Below, one piece after another: positions 53,271 through 64,000 of a stretch of DNA of 64,000 nucleotides (positions are counted from its first letter, which is position 1; every line of letters starts with the position of its first letter). A program made the translations under genes and the position numbers. Origin of the DNA: Deinandra increscens subsp. villosa (taxonomy: Eukaryota; Streptophyta; Magnoliopsida; Asterales; Asteraceae); NCBI GenBank assembly GCA_039602395.1, contig JBCNJP010000006.1, forward strand, positions 55,641,502 through 55,705,501, in the 5' to 3' direction. The notes below the pieces were generated by a model. The model was not told the origin of the DNA. It did not search any database and worked only from the letters and a program-made list of their open reading frames with translations.

Positions 53271-54159
53271 CCCGTTATCTAATTTAATATTATTAAAAAA
53301 GTGAAAGGTGGTGTAGTGGAGCTATTAGGACGGTAAAATACGAAAGTGTAGGGTGATGATGTGACAATAAGATGGTAGAAGAAAAATGTGAGGTTTAACA
53401 CTTTAAATAGTGTAGTGGAGGTATTACAAATAGCTTTAGGAGCAAAACAGAAGGTAATATTCCCTTATATACTAATATTAGACATTTTTGTATGACGCGC
53501 CAATCTTTTGCGGTTAAAATAGGCTTCGTTTGGCATTTATAACCAAAGGAGCTCCATTTAAGCTAATTTAAAACCCACCATTTATGTTTGGAAGATTCGG
53601 GTTCGAGCCTTTCTCTTCTTCTTTTTTAGTCTCTAGAGATTTGTTGTTACATATAATTTTTTTGGCGTTTATAGTTTACAACATATAGTTCAATCGCACA
53701 TCTCTATATGACAGACTTGGGTATCTGCCCTATGCTTTCCCATTTTTTAAATTTCTATATATATTTAATAAATAAATTAATTAATTTTGTTTACGATTTA
53801 AGCATTATAACTTGTAAGCACTAGCATAGGTAGTTATTTTTTTTACCATTAGCCTGTAGAGCCTAGTTCAAAGCTTATTAGCAACAAACTTTTTCTCTAT
53901 TTTTGGTTTTCTTTCGATTTTAACTTTATTTTTGTGATTTTTTTCGAGGGCAGCTAACTTGCTTACTAATGTTGTTTATACCGTTAAGTCTAGCTTTTGA
54001 TTTAGGTTTCACTAAAGTTCAGATGGACCTCCTTCCTGTAATACGGATTAATAGTCTTTTCTTTTATAAATTTTATATGTTTCGATATGAACTTTATGTT
54101 TGCTATATATATTGAGATATATAATTTGTTTTAAACCGAGACGTGTCAAATTTCCTTAA

Positions 54160-54528
54160 TGAAAGTTCGTGAGCGGCGGATCGTCTACTCGATCAATACG
54201 AAATCCATGTAAAACAAGTACGAAATGAACACGAGATGTAAATACAAATGAGCTTTGTATTGCACAACCACTAAGAGAATACACACAGGAAAACATACAT
54301 AGATCTGATCAAGAGCTACTGAATCTATACAAGAAACGACTATTTATACTCAACTCTAGCTGTCCAACTGGGGCTCATCCGAAGTGACCCGAACTGACAC
54401 GAAGTGTGACTTCTAGTCCACTTCGGTTGGTCACACGAATTGCCACTTCGGGTCAGTTCATGCACAGCCTTCCGGACACTTGTTTTGATCTCGATAGTTC
54501 ACCCGACGAACCAGATTATGCTCTAACA
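54160..54528 (-). repeat. 3' LTR of the second gag-only copia element
   Basis: Reads TGTTAGAGCATAATC ... CTCACGAACTTTCA on the minus strand. 369 bp, related to the 349-bp LTRs mainly at its end (GAGTAGACGATCCG). It has several CACTTCGG/CCGAAGTG motifs. Confidence 0.88.
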
Positions 54529-55126
54529 AACTCCCCCTCGACGTGTGCAGTATCTTACTACATGTGTAATATCTGTGCAGTATCTGCTTCACCACATATA
54601 AGTGTATCTTCAATCAAACTCCCCTTCAACTTGATGGTTAGTCTAATCTCGAATACTTGGCATTGCAGCACTTACATTCTCTTTATTACCAGTTTCAGAA
54701 GACTTGAAGTTGTGATGTTTTCTTTCTCCACTAAGAACCTGCCAACATAAAAAATTTTGGCGCAAAATGTCTCTTCGAGACTCCAATATATTTTGATTTT
54801 GAAACTGATTTGTATCACGTGTTGATCAATCGAAAAGAAATTAAAATAAAATCTTTTTTGATTTTTAGAAACTTTAAATCAAAACACACCTAAAATCTTT
54901 TTGGCATTTTCTAATATGAAAAGTAAATGCAATACAGAATTAGACACTATTTTTGTCTTTTTGAGAAAAGATCACAACTTGAGATCATATTGGTCATAAC
55001 GTGCTAAACTAAACTTCAATTTTCAATTATTGTAACACATAAGCCATGTCGATTACAAATATAATTTGTTCATCTTTTAAACTCAGGTATAATCATACTC
55101 ATAACATCTGGATATGTTAAAGTATT

Positions 55127-55627
55127 TGTAAGGGAATAATTTTTGGCTTATGTATTAAATTATTTAACGGCGGACTATTTTGAAGGCCTATGCATTAGAA
55201 TGGGTGAAGTCATTGGGCCATTTTAGACATGTTTAGGCTCAATAAGAAGGTGTTTACAGGATGTTTAGTGGACCTTTAGAGTCAAATACGGGATTTGACT
55301 AAGTAGTTAGGGTTTTTGTGGCCGAAAATAGGTTAGCTTGTTTTCCAAGCATATTCTCTCTTATAAATAAGATCCTAATATCATTTGTATAGGTTGTTGA
55401 TTGTGGGTGTAAAAACCATAACCTAGGGTTTACGGATTTGAGGTGTTTTGCAACCGGTTGATCGTGATTAATCAAGTGTTCTTGTTCGTAATCGGTTTGT
55501 GTTCTTTATTTATCTTTCAATCGTCATTTAGTCTATTGATTATTGTTTCTTGAATCACCAATCAAACCAGATTCCGCACGGTTTTGTTTGGATTAGATAT
55601 CGCGTGAGGACTAGTTTGATCCTTACA
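55127..55627 (+). repeat. 5' LTR of the third element
   Basis: 501 bp. Homology with the 3' LTR starts only at 55181 (TGAAGGCCTATGC); the first 54 bases have no counterpart there. TATAAATAAGATCC near 55355 may be the TATA box. Confidence 0.82.
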
Positions 55628-55794
55628 ATTTGTATCATAGTCAAGAAACTTAGTTTCGAGGCTCTCGTGATATCAAATTCAAGGTTTTTGTGACTAAAGA
55701 TTTGAGGTTTTTGTGGTTTTTTCAGTTATTTAGTTCGAAAAGAGAAAGGAAAATAGTTTTTGCAGGTATGTGGAACGATCAGGAGGTTCAGAAG

Positions 55795-56295
55795 CTCGGA
55801 ACAAAGCTTTCCGATCGAAACAGTGGCCTCGACCCAAGTTTTCGATCGGATAATATAGCTTTTCGATCAGTAGTGGTACTTTCGATCGACTACGCAGACT
55901 TTCCGATCAGTAGAAGGCCTTTTCGATTGACCTCTGTGGCTAGTCCTAGGATCCTGGATCGATTGAAAAGTGTGACTTACGGCTCGTCACAGCTCTCCGA
56001 CTAGCCGTTACTCTGCCCGATCAAAAATTCCACTTTTCGATCCATCAAAAAGTCCACTTTTCGATCCATCAAAAAGTCCACTTTTCGACCCATCCAGCTT
56101 TTCGATCGAAAAGTCCACTTTTCGATCCATCCAACTTTTTGATCGAAAAGTCCACTTTTCGATCCATTCAGCTTTTCGATCAAAAAGTCCATTTTTCGAT
56201 CCATTCAGCTTTTCGATCAAAAAGTCCACTTTTCGATCCAGTGACACTTTTCGATCCAAAAATACCTTTCCGATCTAGTGACACTTTTCGATCAA
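55795..56295 (+). repeat. TTTTCGATC motif array in the leader
   Basis: About fourteen TTTCGATC copies plus variants. The core part (about 56020-56240) is a tandem of TCCACTTTTCGATCCATC-type units with intervening GATCGAAAAG/GATCAAAAAG, so direct and inverted copies alternate. The array is open in one minus-strand frame, but that frame simply translates the repeat. Confidence 0.88.
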
Positions 56296-56439
56296 AAAAA
56301 ATTTACGCTAGAATTTCATCCAAAGAAGATTATGGCACACGTTCTACCAGGTACCACTGCATCTTGCAACAACAATGAGGTATGTTTAAACCCTAAGTAT
56401 CATGCATTAATTAAATAATGGGAATATAAGTTCACTAAT

Positions 56440-58291
56440 GAGAGTTTAAACCATGAGTCAATTGCTAGAGATGTTAGGGAATTTAAAAACCAGGCTAGAA
56501 TATACAGAGAGAAATTAGAGGCAGTTAAGTTAGATGTTAGGAGCCTTGAAAGTCAGTTGAGTGATGAGAGTACCTATCTTAGGCTTGCTAGAACTAAGGT
56601 AGAAGAGCTAACCAAGGAGGTTGAGGAACTGAGAGCTAAACTAGGAACATCTCAAACCAAATTAGAGCGTAATGATAAAATTGTTTTTAAAATGTTAGAA
56701 GCTAGCTCATTATTCTATAACACTGATGTTCGAATGAGACATGTTAAAAATAACTCAGGTTTAGGATTTGGAACAAATGAAAAAGATCCAAAATCTACAC
56801 ACACTGTCCCAATGCCATTAATGCATGAAATCATACATGAACACCAGACTTCTCAAACCACATTAGGAGTCAAAGCTGAAATTGATAAGAAACTTGCCTC
56901 ATGTCCCATTAGAATTTCTGCTCCTGTTTCTAACTCTACTGACAAATCTACTTGTTGTGTAGATAAAGTTAGCAATGAGGCAGGGGTAAAGGATGAAAAG
57001 CAAAGTCTTAAGAGTCAAACAACGTCTCCTTTTAAAAAATTTATTAGGAAAAACTTAAAATTCCAGTGGTTGAGTCTGGTTTAAAAATGTCTGAGTCTCA
57101 TGTTTTAAACAAAACTTCTGAGTGTGGTGATTATAATTTTGGCAAGTGTGATGCAAAACCTTTGAAACCTTTAAGAACAGTTGAAATTTTGAAACGAGGT
57201 AAGGGACCACAGGTTGCTGGTCCTAAACCCTCAAATGCATGTGTGTTTGGTGTGAAAAATTGTGATGTTGAGAATGATAATGTTGTGAAAAATGTGCAGA
57301 AAGTACGGGACACCAAACCTCATGATTGTGTCCCGTATCCTGGAGTCATTTCTGCATATGACCAATATAGACCGATACAGCAGGAGTACACTTTCACCAT
57401 CAAGCCTAAAGGCCGGACCCATTAGATTCATAAAAAATGTTCAAAACCCTCTTGGCAATCGACTGGGCGAAACCAATCTTAGATTCCCGCGTATCCCAAG
57501 TAGCAATCTTGCCATGTGTGTGGTAAGCCTGGACACTTGGCAAGAAATTGCTTACACAGACCATATGAGCCCTACTATCCTAAACAGTTCTTGCAGGGCC
57601 AAACACATGGTGGTTCAAATCAAAAACTTGCATCTTCAAACCCTAAGGTGTAGAAGTTTGTACCTCCACAACCAAAGGTACAGAAGGGGAAACAAAAGCC
57701 TGCACCTTCAAACCCTAAGGTGCAGAAGTCTGTACCTAACCAACCTAAACAATCAAATGTACAGAAGGGGAACCAAAAGCCCAAGTCACCTAAAAACCAA
57801 CAAAAATTGATTTTAAAATTGATAAAGTATGTCATTTTTTCAAAAATCAGTCAGTTCTCCAAAACCTGCTATAAAACAAGTTGGTTTTCCTAAAAAAAAC
57901 ATGAGGTGTGAGGAGGAGAGGTGGAATGTGTCAAAGGTGGTAAACCAGTTTTACCAGCCTGAAGGGGTGTATAAAAACACTCTAACCAATTTCAAAATGT
58001 AAAAATTGAGAATAAGAGTGTTAAGACAAATCCACCCAAAGGTCCTCAGGTAAAGAGGAAATTGAACCACCAAACCTGGAAGGTCAAGAACAAATATGTT
58101 CCCAAAGATGACCAGGTAAAACCCAAAACCAAGGCAGCCACACCCCTAATCCCTGATTTTACAAAGGGAATGTGCTTAAAAGAAGTAACGTTTATTGATT
58201 CAGCAGGTCTACCAGAACCACAATGGCCTGGGTTTCAATGGCTAACCAATCTCTCACAGTGTGCGGGAACAGTCAAGGAGGACTTCTATTA
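56440..58291 (+). pseudogene. Degenerate gag of the third element
   Basis: Pieces in different frames: a coiled coil (RLARTKVEELTKEVEELRAK, from 56557), a Ser/Lys-rich middle, and a zinc knuckle CHVCGKPGHLARNC at 57510-57551. After it come short repeats of a Pro/Lys-rich unit (P.PKVQKGKQKPAPSNPK). Multiple stops and frame changes (for example the TAG ending at 57425) show the gene is dead in this copy. No enzyme domain follows. Confidence 0.8.
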
Positions 58292-58827
58292 ACTTATTTG
58301 TTTTTTAAAGTGATTGTTCCAGGCACAGGATATAAGGCATCTCTCAACTACATGACATGCAAATTCTCTATAGTAGGGATGTTCTTCAGGTGAGAGGTAA
58401 ATCTAACAAAATCAACAAGGTACTGTCTGAATTGGTTGTTTCTTGGCTAATGTGATGTGATGTATGGTAGTGTATGAAATAAAACTCAGTTCTGAAAAAT
58501 TTTCAAAAGAAAAATGATGAAGGTTAGCTTGGCTAATTTTCTCTTATATATAGTAATGTGTCTGTGTGTGCTTACAAAAAAACATAAAAAAATAAATATA
58601 TATAAAAAAATATTGTTGCTATTAAAAAATCAAAAAGTAAGGGGAAGAATAGAAAAGATGTATTAGTTGACCCCTCAAAAAAAATGTCTCAAAAGTTGTA
58701 TGTTTTTTAATTTTTAATCTTTTATTTGCCTGTGTAGAGAAGGTGAGAAGTGAAATAAATTTTCGTTTTGGAGATGTCTGACACGCGTAAGGCAGATGTG
58801 AAAGACATGATCCATGGTGATATGTTG
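58292..58827 (+). other. Noncoding interior of the third element
   Basis: No frame or domain recognised; A-rich on the plus strand near 58580-58680. Confidence 0.5.
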
Positions 58828-61479
58828 TGTCACACCCCCAATTTCCACTAACGGAGTATAACCGTGTGGGGTGTGATCCAGACCAGGATCCCAGACTTCA
58901 GTTACAACCAAACCATAACGGAGTTTATAAGTTAACATAAAACTTTAAGTTACAGACCAAAAAGTAAGTTTGACAGTTCAGCGGAAGCATAATTAAAGTT
59001 TACAGTTAGGTTTTCAAAATGATAAGTTTAATGTCTGAATACATAAATCCCAAGTGAAAGTAGTAACGTGTACTGCCGCCGCCCGTGCTGTCCGTGATCC
59101 ATCTAGCGACCTGGAAAGCATTCAACAACCAAGTGTCAGCCAAGGCTGGTGAGTTCACTAGAGCGGTCTACACGTCACATGTAGACCAAATGTATATGAA
59201 TAAAGAAAGGTAAAACACAATCATTAATCATAAGACCAGTAAAATTCCATATCATAGGTAGCTAGCCTATAGTTATGTCCACCTGAATTGTTCGTAACCG
59301 AAGCTGAAAATGTTTTGATAGGGGGTACCTATGAACCTTGCCTTCCCGTGTCTATCCAGATCACGGTGGTTAGGCTAACATTGATCTCAGTCCGACCGCC
59401 AGTCGGGAGGGTGCATCCCGTGCACCGCTGAGCGGGGGTGTCAATCCCCTGTAGTATTACTCAACATTACCTCGCTACTGTATATTAACGGCCCGAATGT
59501 AAGGACTTTTTATAAATAAAGCAATTCAGTGCAACATATAATATTTTGTCGGAAAATTACTCAAGTAAAGAAATACATTTACCGTTGGGTTGCCATCCTT
59601 TACCGGATGCAACTATCTGTGCGTTATCATCCTAAACTGGATATAACAATAATAGTAAGTGAAACTCACCTTAGGGTGCACTAGTACTCAGCACTTGGTT
59701 CAACAGGTTGGTCAAAGTCAACCTATTCGGATAAATATGGCCTAATAAAATTAGAAAGTGTCGCTAGGACGAAATTAGCACATAAGTACCTAAACATGTT
59801 TCATGCGATCATACAAGTCACACAATGCACATACAAGCCCCAAATTGGGAGAAAATCAAGAAATTGCAGTTTAAGTCAAAGTTGACCCAGAAAGTCAAAC
59901 CTCAAGCACTTAACTAGTGGCATAGCTAAAATCCACAATACTTGGAATTAGATTCTTAAATTTTACAGGCTTATACTACATAACAATTAGTATTTGTTGC
60001 AAAAAGAATCAAGTAAAAACCTTGAGAAACGAAGAAGTTATGCACATCGGAAGTTGGCACTTTTTGACATTTAGCAAACTAGTTAAAGGAAATGAAAACT
60101 TGCATAACTCATTCAAAATTTGGAATTTAAACATTAAATTCTCCAGATCCTATATTTAAAATGTAACCATCAATTCCAAGTAGAAATCATACCATTAGAA
60201 CAAGGTTTACATGCCCAACCATTTTGAAAAGTTCACTTTTTACTAAATTGGACAGCTTTGAGTACCCAACTTGCAGCAGTGTTTTGAGTGACCAAACGGA
60301 GGTCTTAGAAAGTGTGTGAGTAGCCGTTGTAAAGCTGAGACATCCTACTTTACTAGGGAAAAAGAATCAATCATTTTCGAGCAAAATTGAGTGAGTTATG
60401 GCTGCTGCAAGTTGACCCAAAATTCTGGTCAAAGCTGTTAGAAATTTCAAGTTTGCAAAAGTCTAGGATTCCAATTCTATGCTACCATTTGATCAATTAA
60501 ACACCTACTAACAATTTTATAATCATGCTAGCATGTGATTTCTGGTCCTAACATGTTCGTGCCATAATCATATCAAAATCTCATCAAGTAGCTAGCATTT
60601 AAGCACATTGCATCCCAAAACTCATAACCAAACACCCACCAATCATTTAGAACGCCAAGAACACATTTTAACCCTCAATTTCCAGATTTAAAACCCACCA
60701 CATATCTGCCCCAAATCAAGAGTTTACACAATCTAAGCTAAAACTTGAACCATGAGCATAAAACTACCACATTTGGCACAAAAACACAAAATAACACACA
60801 TGCAACTTCAATTTTTCGGATTTCAAAAAGTTAGGGCTTACAAGATTTGGGGAAAAATCGCAGGTAGGAAGAGAGGGGAAGAAGGAAAAGCTTCCTTGAC
60901 GTTCTTGGAGCTTGTAGGAGCTTGAATCCACCTCCTTGAAGCTTGATTCCATAAAATTTGCAAGTGTGTGTGTGTGTGTGTGTTGGTGAAGTCGTAAGAA
61001 GAGAGGGAGAGATGGAGCTGATGAACGTGAATGGGGGTGGGGGATGAGTTTTGTGCAGATTTTTGATTAAGTATAAATTACCATTTAAGCCCCTCAAGTT
61101 TCATTTTAAGCATAAGGGTATAAAACTCACTTTTAAGTGGGTTTTTACTAAAAACTTGTGAAGTAAAAATTTCAAAATGCTTCTAGTGGTATTTAAACTC
61201 ATTTAACATGAAATGTTTAGTCGGGTTACATAAATTTAACATTTAAACATAAAATTTCTAATTTACGCATGAAGTCCGGTTTTACCCGAAAACGCGAAAT
61301 TTTCAAATAACACATAATGTTACAAAACGAATTCACGAAACAAGTTACTAACACCAACTAGCAATTAAACTTGAACAATATTCAATTATTCAATTAAGGG
61401 GTCTCGGTTTCTCTAACGGGATTAACGGAACTAACGGAAAAACTTAACGGAGTTAACTTGGGAAGTTGCAGTTGTCACA
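58828..61479 (-). mobile_element. Solo LTR of a Tekay/Del-type gypsy element
   Basis: Starts TGTCACACCCCCAA, as do the LTRs at 26921 and 34904, and ends GTTGTCACA. Candidate duplication TGTTG (58823-58827) versus TGCTG (61480-61484), one mismatch. 2652 bp, similar in length to those LTRs but clearly diverged and without the TTTCGC array. A (GT)n run lies near 60966-60982. Confidence 0.82.
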
Positions 61480-61659
61480 TGCTGGTATGCTCAGCTCTTT
61501 AATCTGAAAAGGTATGCGTTACACACTTAAAGATAACGTATGGCAGTTTGTTGGGTAACATCACTTAGGTTAATTGCATTACTATTTGACTGTATGTTCA
61601 AGTTCCCGATACACACGCTTGCCACCTAAAGTATGACATTGAGCTTAAAATAGTCCGTG

Positions 61660-61758
61660 TCCCCTCTATTTTGCTAAACAAAGACCTGGGGATGCTTCGC
61701 ATGTATGTAAGGATCTCCTCTGTTTTGGGAGAGCAATGACCTGGAGTTGTTCATACAT
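61660..61758 (+). other. Two tandem hairpins with similar loops
   Basis: Hairpin A: TCCCC (61660-61664) pairs with GGGGA (61688-61692) around TCTATTTTG...AAAGACCT. Hairpin B: ATGTATG (61701-61707) pairs with CATACAT (61752-61758), and CTCC (61715) with GGAG (61743), around TCTGTTTTG...AATGACCT. Loops share TCT(A/G)TTTTG and GACCT while the stems differ. The loop ends (TCTG..., ...GACCT) also recall the hairpins at 24270-24508. Confidence 0.6.
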
Positions 61759-61780
61759 ACGTGCTTCTAAATCACCAATG

Positions 61781-61782
<2 letters not shown>

Positions 61783-61839
<57 letters not shown>

Positions 61840-62019
61840 TAGGTTCAAATGAGAACTTTTTCTTTTGAGAACTTTTAAGAACCAATTTGGGCCACTAATT
61901 TTCAAGGGGGGAGCATTCAAATTCATGGGGGGGGGGGGGGGGTTTCCATATATATAAACTAGTGGCTAAGATTAGTTCTTTTTAGTTCTCAAACCCAACT
62001 AGTTCTCAAATGATCCTCT

Positions 62020-62056
<37 letters not shown>
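61783..62056. repeat. (TA)n microsatellite split by a MITE-like insert
   Basis: TA runs at 61783-61835 and 62023-62056 flank 61836-62022. A G16-like run occurs near 61926-61942 inside the insert. Confidence 0.85.
61836..62022. mobile_element. Small inverted-repeat element inserted in TA repeats
   Basis: Ends GGGTTAGGTTCAAATGAGAAC and, reversed from the right, GGGAGAGGATCATTTGAGAAC are imperfect inverted repeats. Insertion within a TA microsatellite resembles Micron-type MITEs. 187 bp, noncoding. Confidence 0.65.
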
Positions 62057-62061
<5 letters not shown>

Positions 62062-62986
62062 AATACACCCCAAAAGATATATATATAATAAATACACCCC
62101 AAAAGATTCCGAAGAGCACAAGAAAAGACACCCTCAAGTGTCCAAAACCTTCAGCCTAGTCACTAATGCGTACTACGTGTCATAGTCAGGTTAAAGCCTA
62201 CTTGAAACGCCTCTGGGAAATTAGTTGACATTGTATATTATTCCAAAAATTTATGTGATCTATTCTTTCTCTTATCAATCCAGTCTCGAGTTCAGTTCCA
62301 GACTTTTGGTTCGGGTAGGGAATATATGTGCTTGATAGTGGGCAATAACATGTACCTAGGATTTGTTGAAACCCACTTGTTGTTCATAATTAATGCACCT
62401 TAAAAGATAATAAAGTGACAAACAACCTGACTAAGAAAAGGGTTTGAGTTTAAAGTGGATCGGTATATTGGCAATCACCTTGACGTGTTCGAGTAACAGA
62501 AGCTGAAAAGGGTTCCTCGGTCAGATTCATACGGTTTGATCCCATAGAGACCTTCTCATGTTTGAATTGATTGATATTTGTTTGATTTTAATTTTTATCG
62601 TGTGAGTGTTTAAGTTTCTTTGTTGAGTGTATGAACTGGCCAGGTTGATTTGAGAAGTTTAAATAAGTTTTTATGGGTTTTATGCAAGAAAGTATGACCC
62701 CCCCTCAGAATCTCAGGGGGAGTTAATGTGAAGAGTCCTCAGGTTCAGGGGAAGTATTTATAGGAAACCCGTATCCTGTGTTAGGGTTTTTGGTTAAATA
62801 AGACTAACTCGATAACCGGTCTTCGTTGTCTGATTCGTTTCTGTTCCATGTTGTGCTTGACAGATTAAGTCAGAAAAAGATAACTCACGGACAAGAAAGT
62901 CAAGGCCTTAATTGACCAAAGCACTGATGCTGCTACAAGTTAAAGAACCAACCGGAAAAAGACTTACCCTACGCTTAAGGGAAGTT

Positions 62987-63696
62987 TGTTGGTTTTTTTT
63001 TAAGTGAAGCTTCTGAAGACTCAAAAAATATCATTCACAAGTTTAGGGGAAGCTAAATGCAGAAAAGATGCAGAGCAGTCAAAACAAGAAATTTTTTCTA
63101 ATCAAGAAATTCAAGAATGCCAAGACAGGAGTTTTCAAAAATTTTACCCTCTGAAGACACCAGCAAGTCAAGACAGTTACTGATGATTCAGCAAGGACTC
63201 AACATTTTACTTGGTCATCATGTGCAGTTCAAGCTGATGCTGAAGGCCTGTGCATTAGAATGGGTGAAAATAGTTGGGACATTGGGCCATTTTAGACATG
63301 TTTGGGCTCAATTAGAAAGTGTTTAGAGGGAGTTTAGTGGGCCTTTAGAGTCAAATACGGGATTTGACTAAGTAATTAGGGTTTTTGTTGCCGAAAATAG
63401 GTTAGCTTGTTTTCCAAGCATATCCTCTCCTATAAATAGGATCCTAATATCATTTGTATAGGTTGTTGATTGTGGGTGTAAAAACCATAACCTAGGGTTT
63501 ATGGATTTGAGGTGTTTTGCAACCGGTTGATCGTTATTAATCAAGTGTTCTTGTTCGTAATCGGTTTGTGTTCTTTATTCATCTTTCAATCGTTATTTAG
63601 TCTATTGATTATTTTTTCTTTAATCACCAATCAAACCAGATTATGCACGGTTTTATTTGGATTAGATATCGCGTGAGGACTAGTTTGTTCCTTACA
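62987..63696 (+). repeat. 3' LTR of the third element (start uncertain)
   Basis: Homology to the 5' LTR covers 63241-63696. Upstream, a TGTTGG after a purine tract at 62987 is the best LTR start, giving about 710 bp against 501 bp for the 5' LTR. The mismatch is discussed as a finding. Confidence 0.6.
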
Positions 63697-63854
63697 GTAT
63701 TGATTAGATTTGCATTAACCAGTGTACCCCACACTATCAGACATACTCAGATATGCTTTGTTTATCACACTTAGTGATTTCACTTGTGATTTAACACATA
63801 ATGATTGTATTCATGATATAGTCAACTTTCTTCCGTGCAAAAAGAAATAAAAAC

Positions 63855-64000
63855 GTTAAATCGTCTACCTTAAGGTCGATCTTTTGATACGAAGATAAGC
63901 CCTCGGATTTAACAAAATAAGAAAATAAAAACAAGTTGAAATTGTATAACTCAACAACAATCAGGTCAGTACTCCGTACACGCAGAGAAAGTTCGATGAG
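63855..64000 (-). other. Hairpins of the second gag-only element (partly outside the window)
   Basis: GTTAAATC (63855-63862) and GATTTAAC (63906-63913) form the counterpart of hairpin 3 at 24450-24508, and GTATAAC (63944-63950) opens the counterpart of hairpin 2, whose other arm would lie just past 64000. The loop motif TCGATCTTTTGATACG is the reverse complement of the loops at 24290-24308. Confidence 0.75.

Larger units (their letters stand above)
52233..54159. other. Spacer with a small MITE and a microsatellite
   Basis: No gene recognised. It includes the MITE at 52538-52747 and a (CT)13 run at 53245-53270. A box-B-like GGGTTCGAGCC near 53600 may belong to a SINE remnant, without a supporting box A. 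Confidence 0.4.
61480..62986 (+). other. 3' noncoding region of the third element
   Basis: No coding frame. It holds two hairpins (61660-61758), a MITE within TA repeats, purine tracts such as TCAGGGGGAG near 62713, and AAGGGAAGTT at 62977-62986, the likely polypurine tract. Confidence 0.6.
55127..63696 (+). mobile_element. Third gag-only copia-like element, nested in the second
   Basis: Flanked by GTATT (55122-55126 and 63697-63701). The 5' LTR starts TGTAAGGG and both LTRs end CCTTACA. Inside are a degenerate primer-site region, a TTTTCGATC-rich leader, a broken gag with coiled coil and one zinc knuckle, and a long noncoding 3' region with two hairpins. No pol genes. It is interrupted by a solo Tekay-type LTR (58828-61479) and a small MITE (61836-62022). 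Confidence 0.85.
54160..64000 (-). mobile_element. Second gag-only-type copia element, minus strand, runs off the window
   Basis: Its 3' LTR is 54160-54528 and the polypurine tract GAGGGGGAGTT lies just inside. Internal sequence at 54529-55126 and, after a nested element, 63697-64000 is the reverse complement of the 3' noncoding region of the element at 9914-25637, matching around 24370-24720 including the hairpins. The rest, including any gag, lies beyond 64000. Confidence 0.88.

Noticed and set aside
56008..56259. Minus-strand frame encoding repeated DRKVDFL-type peptides
   Set aside because: It is just the translation of the TTTTCGATC DNA array; unit length happens to be compatible with one frame.
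1..64000. CRISPR arrays, bacterial operons, rRNA or complete tRNA genes
   Set aside because: None seen; repeats lack regular spacers, and intron, LTR and MITE content is typical of a plant nuclear genome.

Overview
This window is nuclear DNA from a flowering plant. It is AT-rich and intron-bearing, with nested LTR retrotransposons and many small inverted-repeat transposons. It holds one clear host gene, for plastid ribosomal protein S20. The copia gag, the R2-like reverse transcriptase and the gag-only copia families look to me most like sequences common in Asteraceae (daisy family), but that placement is recall, not a search. By adding up element boundaries, roughly four fifths of the window is transposon-derived. 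Most boundaries below are fixed by target-site duplications (TSDs) that I read directly.

Layout. 1-4000: degenerate sequence with a gypsy-type LTR end and primer site, then a 5'-truncated non-LTR reverse transcriptase of R2-like (RLE) architecture. 4241-6974: a non-autonomous CACTA transposon (TSD ATA). 7040-8797: a solo LTR (TSD CAAAC). 9914-25637: a gag-only copia-like element (TSD TGAAT), split by a young Ty3/gypsy Tat-type element (12464-21611, TSD GCTAT) and a 397-bp TRIM (21734-22130, TSD GATTT). 26921-37600: a Tekay/Del-type chromovirus on the minus strand (TSD TATTT). 38.6-43.6 kb: several hAT-, Harbinger- and MULE-like small elements. 43765-45181: the S20 gene. 45786-52227: a minus-strand copia element with identical 142-bp LTRs and apparently intact gag and pol (TSD TAAAT). 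54160 to the window end: a minus-strand relative of the first gag-only copia element, interrupted by another gag-only element (55127-63696, TSD GTATT), which itself carries a solo Tekay-type LTR and a MITE inside a TA microsatellite.

How it works together. The gag-only elements keep a capsid-like protein with zinc knuckles but no protease, integrase or reverse transcriptase, so they must depend on enzymes from other elements. Their 3' noncoding region holds tandem hairpins whose loops are conserved while the stem sequences differ and still pair. This is the best candidate here for an undescribed functional RNA, perhaps a packaging or trans-mobilisation signal. A second strong signal is an in-frame UAG-CAA-UUA (the CAR-YYA readthrough context) between protease and reverse transcriptase in the Tat element. 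The S20 gene is hemmed in by a MITE 161 bp upstream of its start codon and a young copia 604 bp downstream of its stop, and its second intron contains a duplicated copy of the end of exon 2 with its splice donor.
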